Positions 44,380 through 54,733 of a DNA stretch of 64,000 nt are shown one piece after another. The position numbers and the translations under genes are program-made. Source of the DNA: Protea cynaroides. Lineage: Eukaryota; Streptophyta; Magnoliopsida; Proteales; Proteaceae. Each line of letters starts with the position of its first letter. The stretch's first letter is position 1. Under the pieces are notes generated by a model. It saw only the letters and a program-made list of their open reading frames with translations, was not told the origin of the DNA and searched no databases. The DNA lies in NCBI GenBank assembly GCA_028583415.1, contig CM053269.1:52999007-53063006 (forward strand), in the 5' to 3' direction.

Positions 44380-46880
44380 GTTGGCATCATTGAAGAAGTC
44401 CGTTAATAGTCCGATTAGATCGATTAACATAAATCTAATTAAGGAATGAGACCAACCACTTGACACCCCAACTTTATAAAGCAGACATTTTAAGACATAC
44501 AAGAAGAGGCACAAAGTCACCTATTGAGAGGCCCACCCTTGGAAGAAGTGTCCTTTGGTGTCATTAGCGTGGAGTCACTCCTTAAGAGTGACTTCAACCC
44601 ATTTCTCTGGGTGAGTGTGCAATGGTTTTCCAATTTAAATCCTGTTTTGGCAAAACTCTCCCTGCACCCGTCTCTTCCCACAAGAGTTACCACGTTTTCC
44701 TCCAGCAGCTTCACCCCTGCAACCCCACCCATCCCATCCCATCCCACCCCATCCCACCCATTCATCCCACTAATCTTTTGGGAAGAATCAAATTGGACAA
44801 GAAAATGATTAGGTACGAGGGGGATCGAAGAACTTTCTCTTAGATTTTTTAGATCTCCTTTGGGTTTTTTCATGAGATTTTTCATGAATCCTAACGAACA
44901 CATTACATAGATTTCTAGAATACCATAGAATTAAAAAGAGATGGTAAGACCGAACAAACTATTTAAATCTTCTTTTTTTTTTCTTGTTTTTTTAAATACT
45001 TTGGTCTAGATCGAACCAAATGGTCTGCTCTTAAATCGAACCACAGATCAACGGTTCAACCGTTGGCCCAACCAACCCACCCATTCGGGTTTTCGGGTCC
45101 AATTCTTGGGTCACAAAATCGGATCCATGGGTCGGGTTTTCGAGGTGTACTTCGGGTTAGATCAACACCATTGATCGGGTATCAGGGTCGCACATGCTGA
45201 ACCACACGTGTGCCCCTGGGCGATCTAGTCTTGGGTCAGTCTTGGTCCGGGCTTGGATTGGGCCTGATCCTTGGATCTGGGCTCGGCTCTAGATCGGCCC
45301 AGATCATAGTTCCGGGTTGACACTGAGTCAACCCGCTAGGGTTTACAGGTTGACTCGGTGACGTCAACCCTTCCTCTTTTTTTTTTTTTTTTTTTAATAG
45401 CCGTCGACGCTTGGATCTCACGCGCTTTTTCAGGAGACGGGTGAGGGCGCATACCGTCACTTTCGGCAACAAAACTTATATCGTCGGCTCCATTTCTCCT
45501 AGACTTACAATCCTATAAAATTTATTTTACTTTTTAACGGTCCAAAAAAAATTTCGAGGATCCAAACTCTAGACAGGTTCGTACAAAAAAATTGAGAGAA
45601 AAATCTCTCCTTTTTCCAATCCAATCAAACATAATGTCTTTACAATGTTTTTCCATCGATCCTAGGTCTGTGTAAGTAACTCTGATACCACTGTTAGATT
45701 TTTTAGATCCCCTTTGGGTTTTTCCCATGAGATTTTTCATGAACCCTAACCAACACACCACACAGATTTCTAGAATACCATGGGAATTAAAAAGAGATGG
45801 TAAGACACATATCTCTTGCTGTAGATTGATTTCCAACCATTCTCTTTGCTTTGAATGCTTGGAATACTTGGATCAAAGTCTTCCACAGCTTGTCGGTATT
45901 CCTTGACCTTTTCTTTGCGTATGGGAATAGGAGAAGAAAATAACACTGTGTGGGAACTCTAATCATTGGTATTTATAATACTACCCCCAACCTTGGATCA
46001 GTCCCACAGTGAACCAGGTTAGTTTATCTCTAAGTATACTTAAATCGATCTAGCTATAACTAGACTCCCACTGAACCAACTAATCTTATAATTAATTTAA
46101 TCCATAAAATATCTTACACTTTCTTCATCTTTTTTTTTTCTCTCCATCTTTGCTCCTCCCACTGCAAACACCCAAAAAAATTTATATAAATAAATAAAAT
46201 TGTAAATTGTAACACCCCAAGAAAGCTTTTATAGGGCTTTAGGTAGGATAGCTCTTTTCTGGTTTCTTCTTTTCTACTCCTCCCAGCACAACAAACATAA
46301 GAGAAAAAAACAGAAATATAAAAAAATTGAAGCAACGAGACAAGAAACAGAGAAACTGAGACTTGAAGAAAGGAAGGGAAGGTTTGGTTTTCTTTGACCA
46401 AAAGGTCAGAAGGAAAGGAGTGGTAGAGGTCGCCGATAAAAGAAAGGTCGCCAATAAAGGAAAGCCTGTAGAGGTGCTGGGTTTACGGATTAGTGGCAGG
46501 GAGTGAATCAACCAGGAAGTTGAGTTACAGATCTGGTTTCTGGAGATCAGCATTAGAGGAGACTAGAGGTAATGATAGGGCTATGTTGGAATTCTCAAAA
46601 TGTTGGATGTGTTTGATGTAATTTACCAAAAATAAAAATAAAAAAATACGTAAAAATTAGAGAATATTTTATATTGAAAGAGATGGACAGCGCTTTTCAC
46701 CATGCAAACATCTCATTTGAATTATTGCCAATGGACAAGTGTAGCATTAGGATACGGTGCTTGATCCCTGGTGGTTTCTATGATTGTTTTTACCCGTTTG
46801 TGGTGCATATATTATTACAACACCTTCAGGTCCCCCCCCTTCTCTCTCTCTCAATTGCTAGTGTATGTTATAAAAGTTAC
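44380..46880 (+). pseudogene. Gene-less hydrolase unit: upstream region and promoter only
   Basis: The start (GGCACAAAGTCACCTATTGA, near 44508) and the last part (about 46560-46880: AATTATTGCCAATGGACAAG, CTTGATCCCTGG, CT tract, TATAAAAGTTA) align with the regions upstream of genes B and C. The match stops right after the TATA-like box, where an hAT-type fragment follows instead of exon 1. Post-gene sequence (CCAATAGCCTCCTTATTTTA, near 47241) resumes after that fragment. The coding part has been lost. Confidence 0.65.
44836..46118 (-). mobile_element. LTR-retrotransposon remnant, minus strand
   Basis: A 427-bp LTR (45692-46118, TG...CA) is followed on minus by the primer site TGGTATCAGAG. A GC-rich leader extends to about 44970. 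The piece 44836-44965 repeats the first 130 bp of the LTR as seen on plus (TTAGATTTTTTAGAT, TTTCTAGAATACCAT). The internal coding region is absent. It is the same type as 36728-37491. Confidence 0.65.
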
Positions 46881-46886
46881 GTGTTG

Positions 46887-47202
46887 ATTTAAGTTAAATC
46901 TGATTTTATTTTATTTTTATAAATATTTAAGTTATATTGTCTATTGGACGGATTTAAGGCCAATCAGGGGAGTCAATCCGATCCTGACTTAAGGTCAATT
47001 AGGGTCAACCCGATCTAGTCCGGCACAATCAGGATCAATTAGGATAGGGTTGGGTCAGGCTGAACCCTACCAGGGGGTAGGGTTAGGGTTGTATATTTTC
47101 TGACACTGGTAAGGTTGGATTGGATTAAGATTATATTTAAGACACTCAAGGTAGAATAGAGTTTTAAAAATATCCAGCCCAACCTATCCTATTGCAACCC
47201 TA
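46887..47202. mobile_element. Truncated hAT-type MITE
   Basis: The right end ATTGCAACCCTA and the GGGTCAA-rich interior match the intact element at 18101-18496. The left terminus is missing. Confidence 0.6.
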
Positions 47203-47389
47203 ATTCTTACATTGAATATGCATATTATAGTCATCTACTCCCAATAGCCTCCTTATTTTATTGGTCAGGCATTTTTTTTGGGAAAAGTGCAACCATTACC
47301 ATGGCAGAGGACCCTAGAAGGAGGAACGACCAATTAGATGAAGACCCCATAGAGTGGGGGATAGGGGGAATGCCATGTGTGATTTCCAA

Positions 47390-49431
47390 GTTGACATTGA
47401 GATGAGGGGGGTGAATCAGTGGCTTACAAATTTCTTTCCACATGTGATCTGTGAAGCTTCCCTAACAATGATTTACACTGCTGTCTTGAGCTAACTCAAA
47501 CTGGTTGTCAAAAACAATAATTCACATTCTCAATCGTGTAACACACATTGCCACACAACCACAGGCAACAGTATTCTATGGTCTAGCTTACCTAGTGTGT
47601 ACACCCATCCTACAGACAATGCACTTCATATACATTTATAGACAGTCACAGAACACACAGACATTACGTGGTTTACCAATACGATGTGTGATGGCTAATC
47701 CATGGGACAATACTCTAATCAGGATTTCATATTTTACCCAATACACTTCTCAATATTTTGGTTGCTCCTACAATTCCGGTGCTACAACACCTACCTCACT
47801 CCAAGCTCCAACTTAGTCTAGGGCTACAACGCTTAATCCTATCAAGTCCCAACTTGACAGGTTACAACGTATTTGTAAATAAAATTACAAGATATTCTCA
47901 TATAACGTCTAGATTACAATATAAATGAACTTGTGTATGTGATTACCTTCCCAGTGTGATCACAATAGGAGTAGTATTCATCATTTGGTCTTCCCAAGTT
48001 CTTCAGTGATAGTGAATGAGCATCTTCAAGCATACACTAGTGTTGACACTCTTTCAATATCCCTCACACATAAAAAATCATTCCCATGCCGCAATGAGTG
48101 CTCCCACTAGCTCTCTAATGCTTCAGATAGTCATTAATCTTGAAGAGAGGTAGGTAAAAAATGTTTTTACACTCAAAGAGAGCCCAAAAACCTAGTTTCT
48201 TAAAAAACCGCACAGCAACACACTCCAAACACATCCAAGTTCATTGTAGGAAGATAGTCTTGAAAATGGAAGCCATTGCAACTTGAATGGGCTGAATCGG
48301 AGATCGGACGACTGAGATATGACCATTCAAAGATCAGCCAATGAGAAATTTCTAAATGGAATCTTTTTAAACCAGCCGTGCACCTGCGAAGCATTGAAAC
48401 AGTGCCACCGCTAACATGTCACCTGTGCTGTCGATTTCTCATTGGCTCTATCTGGAATCTCGAATAATGGAGGCGCAAATCAAATCCATTGAATCAAAAT
48501 CTGATCCGACGCTTCATCGTATATGTGCCATACCAAATCAAGGAGCCAGCTTCATGCGATGCAGATGACGGTTTAAAGTTGCATTCGGCCAATCAAATAC
48601 CACACGGGAGCATCAAGCTTCGTCCGTCGAATAACACCAAAGCCCGCTTTTCTTCTAGCCGTCAGATTCAAATCTGAGCTATGTGGCTCATCTTTGGTTA
48701 TCCATTTAGAATCCAATCTTTTTAACTTGCCCAAAATGCCCTTGAAAACCCCAGATATGACCTCTGTAATCGGTTTATTGAGCAAATATGACACTCAGGG
48801 GAAAGAGTTCCAGTAGTGTTTTCTCTCTCCCCGCATTTCATCGAATAGATGTTGAAGTTATCAACACATAGTCGATTTCATGCACCAGAACACACCTCCT
48901 TGTGCGTGTTCGGGGCATTGAAGCATGGTCGTGCGGCTCTGTTGCACCTGGCTGCTGGTGTGATCTTGCCCAGTGGCCTTGCGGCATGAGCTTGCCGATG
49001 GCCTTGCTGTCCATGTGCCATGTGGCTGCTTGGTGGCCTTGCTGCCCTGTGGCTGTGCCATGTACATGGCTGCTGATGTGCTGTCAGCATGGCCTGTGGT
49101 CAAGTGCCATGGCTGGCTGCCATGGTGGCATGCCACCTCATCCATATGCCATAGTATTAGTAGGTCCCACACGTTGGTGGACCCATACTCTCTCTCTCTC
49201 CTAATTTTTTTATTTTCTCTCTCTTCCTTCAAATCAAGCATGTTGGCCACCTCATCAGTGGGATCTCAAAGGGGTCTGATGCCACCTCAATAGGGCTCAC
49301 CTACTTTCTCTCTCATATACATCAGCGTCTTTTCTCTCTCCTCCACATTACTGTATACAACCTCTGTCATCTGACCTGATCTAATTAAAACCGTTGCCAA
49401 CAATGACAACAATCTCACCAAGGTTCCAACA
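47390..49431 (-). mobile_element. Long LTR (about 2 kb) of a Copia element, minus strand
   Basis: On minus it starts TGTTGGAACCTTGG at 49431, directly after a polypurine tract (CCAAAGGGAGAGAT). It runs to CACCCCCCTCATC near 47410. Start and end resemble the LTR at 25655-27681. Open frames inside it (several around 48900-49290) are not genes. The low-coordinate boundary is approximate. Confidence 0.65.
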
Positions 49432-49689
49432 ATCTCTCCCTTTGGAATTGTTGGCAACCCACATGATATCTATCTCTCTCTCCCCCTTTAACAACAAGCA
49501 CAAAGGGAAAAGGCAACGCTCCCCTTTCATTGAAACTCCTTTTGAATAGACTCATCTATAGGGGTGCCTATTGCATCTTTCCAATCTTATAGATGGATAA
49601 TATTTTTATGCACTCACCAACTCCCCTTACACATGTGCCATCTACAATGCACTAAGAGTCACAATTTCTAGCTTGTCTCTGAGTCACTC

Positions 49690-50340
49690 AAATGAGTCCT
49701 TTGGGAGGGCCTTTGTGAAGATATCTATCACTTGATCAGCTGTGGGAATGAACTCTAGTCTCACTTCACCTTCAATCACCTTCTCCTTCAAGAAAAGATA
49801 TTGAATGTTAATATGCTTGGTCCTTGAATGCTACACCAGATTCTTGGAGATATTAATTGCACTCTTGTTATCACATCTGATGACCATTGGTTCGTCACTA
49901 GTAATACTTAAATTTGAAATTTGTCTCTTCATCAATATCACTTGAGTACAAGTAGTTGCAGTTGCTATGTAGTCTTCTTCTGTTGTGGATAAGGACACTG
50001 ACTCATGCTTTTTGTTGTGCTAAGTTACTAAACTTTTTCCCAAAAAGAATGCACCATCACTAGTGCTCTTTCTATCATCAACACTACCGGTCCAATCAGC
50101 ATCTGATAATGATAATGCAGTGAGAGTGAAACTGCCAATCTTAAGGTACCACAACGCATACTCTGGTATGCCTTTCAGATATCTGAGAATTCTCTTTACT
50201 GCTAGAAGGTGTGTTCCTTAGGACAAACCTGAAACATAGCCACCAAGCAAATTGCTTGTAGAATGTCAGGTTTAGAAGCTGTCAGACATAGTAAACTTTC
50301 AATCATTGATCTATAGAGTGTTTGATCAAATTAGACAAGA
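49690..50340 (-). pseudogene. Copia RNase H relic
   Basis: On minus the text KRILRYLKGIPEYALWYLK, then SDADWTGSVDDRKSTS, TTEEDYIATATT and IRCDNKSAINISKN is the Copia connection and RNase H domain. It ends KHINIQYLFLKEKV and FTKALPKDS. Stops interrupt it in at least two places. It belongs to the element whose 3' LTR is 47390-49431. Upstream domains are cut off at about 50340. Confidence 0.85.
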
Positions 50341-52432
50341 AAATAATTAGGAACGAGGGAGATCAAAGAACCTTCTCCCCTTTTCTGGTTTCTTTTCTTC
50401 AGCTGCTCCCATTGCAACCACCCCAAAAAATAGCTACTCTCATTGCAACCACCCCAAAAAAAATTGTAACTTGTGACCCACCAAGAGCTTAGCATTATAG
50501 GGCTTTGTGCAGGATTTATGCATGCGTCACATTTGATCATAGTCTCATTGCAATGTGTCACAGGCTATCATAATAGAGGACTCAAATCCTCTCCCGTCGC
50601 TGGAAGCTAACAGCTGTATATGATGTGTGCTGGATGAACTTCAACCATTAGATCACCGCCGAAGAAACGAAGAGAGGATTTTTACACCATAATAGATTGC
50701 ATCCATCCAATCTCTCAAATCATTGATGTGGCAAAGGTTAACCCATTCAATTAGGATCTTTCAACTTGAATTTCCCAAAAGGCCCCTTAAAGAACCTTTG
50801 AACTGTTCCGGGTTGTCATTTCTTACATTGAATATGCGCATTACATGTAGTAGTAGGGCTTAATATCATGCGTTTACCTTTTTATTTTTTCCTAATAACA
50901 TCATTAGCTTTCCAAAACATAGTTTAATCAGACATCCTCCAAAAGGACATGGCCCTTAACAGATGACGTGTTCCAGTCCAAAATTTATTAAAAATAATTT
51001 TACTCCATTAATATCTTAATTTACCATTTTACCCTCCCTTCTTCTTCCTTCGTTTTGATAGAAATTCCACCGTGAAACCCACAATAATTGAAGACAACAA
51101 ATAACAACAAAGCATTCCTGAGTGGAACGCAGATGCTCATCCTTTCCACTTCTTTGTCCTCATCTCCTCAATTTCCCCTTTCTCACCAAAGTCCATGACA
51201 TCGACATCTATCACTTCTGTTTTCTCCCATGTATCGTCAAGGGATGTAAAACCCATCTTTGATGGATCAGGTTCGTCTATAGCATTCGGTGTAGCAATAC
51301 TGATCTGAGTATTGAGAGTGCATTGAGACATGATGTGAACGATGCACTTTCAATTATCAGATCAGCACTGCCATACCAGAGTGCTGCCGACTATTTTGTT
51401 TTTCCATCTTTGATTCCTGTGAGGCAAGCATTCATGGTGGTGTTGCTGAACCCCCTTTGGGTCTACTCTGTTTTCCTGAAACTCGCTTCCCCTCTTCGCT
51501 TCGATCTCGTTCGCATCTTATTCCCCTACTTCGTCGGCTTGACACGAACCTGACCAATGCAGGTAACCTTCGGTGACGAGGGTTCGGGTTCACAAATGTT
51601 GAACCTTTCTTCTTAAGTCCCGTTGGGAACATGGGCGAGGCCTGCTTCTAAGCCTTTTACTAAGAGACGACGAGAGGGAAAGCGAGGGTTCTCTTAACTC
51701 GTCAGTACGAGACGGGCTGATGATGGATTTAGAGGAGATCTTCATAGATGAAGCAGATGATGAAGAGGTCCTTGAAGTGAAACAGATAAAAAGCTCGCTA
51801 CTAGTACTGGCCTGTGAGATTCCATCGTTCGCCTTTGCCGATTACCCAAAATAGCATGAAATTAAGGGACACTGGTAGCAAATCGAGAAAAAGAGAGCTC
51901 CCTGTGATCAGAGAATCGAAGTGCAGAATCTTAAGATGAGGTTGAAAGAGAAGAGGTAATTGATCTGCTTTCCGAAGAGTATTTCATCATATTCTCTGGT
52001 TTTTGCGATCTATTCTTCGAAGAGGTTTCACATTGCTCCCTGGTTTTTGCGATCGGCCTCTGTGACGATGTCACTTATCGTCATTTTCTCTGATCACATT
52101 TGCGGCAATGATTCTTATTATTTTCTTCGATCGATCTTCCGCGAAATCAATCTTGAATCTAATCGACATTCAATGAATCGGTAATCAAGATCTGGAGTCC
52201 GATTTTTTGCATAAATTTTCTATATTCTTTAACAATCAGAAACTTCCTGAGAATCATTTGAAAAGGCTTTTGTCACCGGGTTATAATCGATGGAATTCGC
52301 ATAGGAGCAGTAACATTCGCTAACAGGGGAGAGAGCTTTTAAGTTGGGAAATGAGTGCGCAAGAAACTCCAAGCTTTCATCCTACACGGTCATGCAGAGG
52401 CAAAGACCTCCATCCATGATGGTAGGGGTGTT
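50341..52432. other. Intergenic, no confident gene
   Basis: Short fragments resemble the repeated unit (CCATTGCAACCACC near 50412) and a degraded foldback (ACTCAAATCCTCTCC near 50581). Two small frames are noted but unrecognised: minus 51331-51137 (64 residues, acidic, with GFTSLDDTWEKTEVIDVDV) and plus 51720-51854 (44 residues, MMDLEEIFIDEADDEEVLEV). Neither has a family I know; either could be a gene fragment. Confidence 0.35.
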
Positions 52433-53079
52433 AAATCTGGGTTCGACTCAGTAGCACGGACCGAGCCGGTCTGATCTAATCCAAACCCAGTCCAGACCAA
52501 ACCCTTAATGAATAAGTTTCGGTCTAGGTTTGTAAAGCACGACACCACTTCAGTTCATATCGAAATCAGACTGGACCGGCCAGTTAAGAAGCTCAAGCTA
52601 ACCCAAACCTATAATACTCAACCCGAACACCAGTAAGGCCTGCTAAGAAACCTGAGCAGCCTGAACCAATTCCTTATACTGTTCAAATAATAACCAACTG
52701 ACTAAGGATCCAACGATTCTAATCAGATAAATGCAAATATTCAATCCATTATCTATGCTCAGATGCTTCTAAGATCAATTAAAACTCAATCGCTTATAAT
52801 TGTATTAAATATGAACAAAAAACGCCACAAAAAAATTATCGTGCGAAAATAGCTACATGGGAAGGCAGCTTGATATGCCCAATAAACCCAGCTTGGACTG
52901 AACCGACCCGAAATTAGCCCGATAACAACCTGACATCAGACTGGTCCATTAATTATTGTGTCTAATGCAGTCCACCCCAGCCTGAACCCTTAATGAACAG
53001 GTTTCGATTTTGGTTTGTAAACCCCGCACTGTTTCAGCTTAGATCGAAACTGGATTTGACCAACTTGTTGACACCCTTA
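52433..53079. mobile_element. hAT-like non-autonomous element
   Basis: The left end TAGGGGTGTTAA and the right end TTGACACCCTTA are inverted. Flanks CATGATGG and CATGACTA share five of eight bases, a plausible decayed target duplication. The interior is built of CCGGTCTG/GGTTTGTAAA-type units and matches parts of 41059-41663 in the opposite sense. Non-coding. Confidence 0.6.
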
Positions 53080-54697
53080 CATGACTAGATGTTTGCTCCC
53101 AATTGGGTAGGACGAGGTTGAGATATGAGAACCAAGGCTTCCCTTTCAAGGTTACGCTTCAAATGTTTGGAAATATCCGAACAAGAATCTCATTTGAAAC
53201 AGAATAGCAATTGCCAATGAACATGTGAATTCAGCTCCATCTATCCGCATTGTATAGTCGAGGCCTGGTTCGAAGATGGGCATGACTCATGAGTGATGCA
53301 TGATTATTTTGGTCAGACAAGTGAACAGTCAAAGGGAATGGTGTTGGGGTAAAAATGTCTTTTTATCTATTCTATTAGTCTAAATAACGTATGAGTGTCT
53401 TCAGAAATATTAGTGATATTATCAGGAAAAAAATGATCACATAATATTAATCTATACTACAAGGGATATGACTAAAATTTTCCCTATAATTTATTTCAAC
53501 TCCCAATTTAAAGCATCGATAAAATCTAGGGTTTGGATCCTCTACAGCCCATTTGGATCGTTGGATTATATTAATGCACATATAAATGCGCTTATTGACC
53601 TGAATACGATTGCAGGACTGCATAGTTGCAGAAAACCGAGTGGCCAAGTGATGTCAGACGGGCTCATTCCAAGGGCATATCAACAGAAAAAGATCGACAT
53701 CAGTTGTTCTTGAATGAACATAGAAGTCGGTTACAATTGTTTGAGAGTAAAATAAGAAATAGAAATGAAGAAACTCCGAATTCGTCTTCTTCCCTTACCG
53801 AAATCAATTATTGATGGGAAACTTTCAAAATCACTGATAAAACCCAAATTGATTATTGATACGAAAGAACACCATGAATTAAATAAACAGACAAACCCAT
53901 GGATGCTGTCTAGCTGTGGCATTTCCCTTTCCTGGAGAAATAATCCAAGTACTGAGTCCCACCATCAGCAGACGTGTCCCACCAACAAACTCTTCAAAAT
54001 TTAGAGCGGTTCACCAACCCAAAATAAAAAAGTTAAGAACAATTTGGAAACACGTTGTAGCCGCTCAATTATAATCAGGAACAAAGTTTTCATTTTGGGC
54101 ATCCATCCAATCGATAACTGCTCCAATGACATGCTGATATTTGATTTATGATATCGATTACCAAAACCAGTATGAATGTCATACCTTTATGGTTACTCGA
54201 TGATTCTACACCACATCTTTTTTCTTTCGTTTTACAGCAAAAACAGCATGGAATACGTGTTATGCAGAATCATTTTCTTTTTTTTTGGGTGAATTGTTAT
54301 CCAGAATCATTATCAGTATAAAAATACAGTAAAAAAAGGAGAGGGTTTCAAACGAGCGGTGACATTTTTTTAGGAATAAAAAATGTGAGAAGACCCCCTG
54401 ACCCAGATCGGACTAAGAAATGAATATAATGTTGCAGAAGTTCCAGGTGAAGTAGCTGCTGTTAAGCTACCATTCTCTCTTTCCTCTGAAAAACCACGTT
54501 TCAAACGATAGATGCCCTCTAAGTGTTTGAATCAATTACACCCCGTAAAAGCAAACAAAGCTTCTTGTAGATTCCTCTCTGAGAAGAGGATCTTAAGCTT
54601 CAAGCCTGGTAAGGTAAGGTGATTCTTCAGGTGGGTTCAGTGATCAAATTTTATAAAATTGTCATTCTCAAATCTCAAACGTACTAGTTCAGAACAG
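53080..54697. other. Upstream region of gene D
   Basis: No gene seen. Part of it (CAACTCCCAATTTAAAGCAT near 53493 and GGATCCTCTAC near 53536) matches sequences downstream of genes C and B, so some flanking DNA is shared with the tandem units. Confidence 0.45.
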
Positions 54698-54733
54698 ATG
54701 GATAAATTGAAATGTGTTGATGCTGTTCCAGGG

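Noticed and set aside
48861..49293. Overlapping 100-129-residue frames on both strands
   Set aside because: They lie inside a long Copia LTR with CTG/GGC-rich low-complexity text and have no domain.
53765..54004. 79-residue plus-strand frame upstream of gene D
   Set aside because: No family resemblance, no promoter or splice context, and AT-rich intergenic composition.
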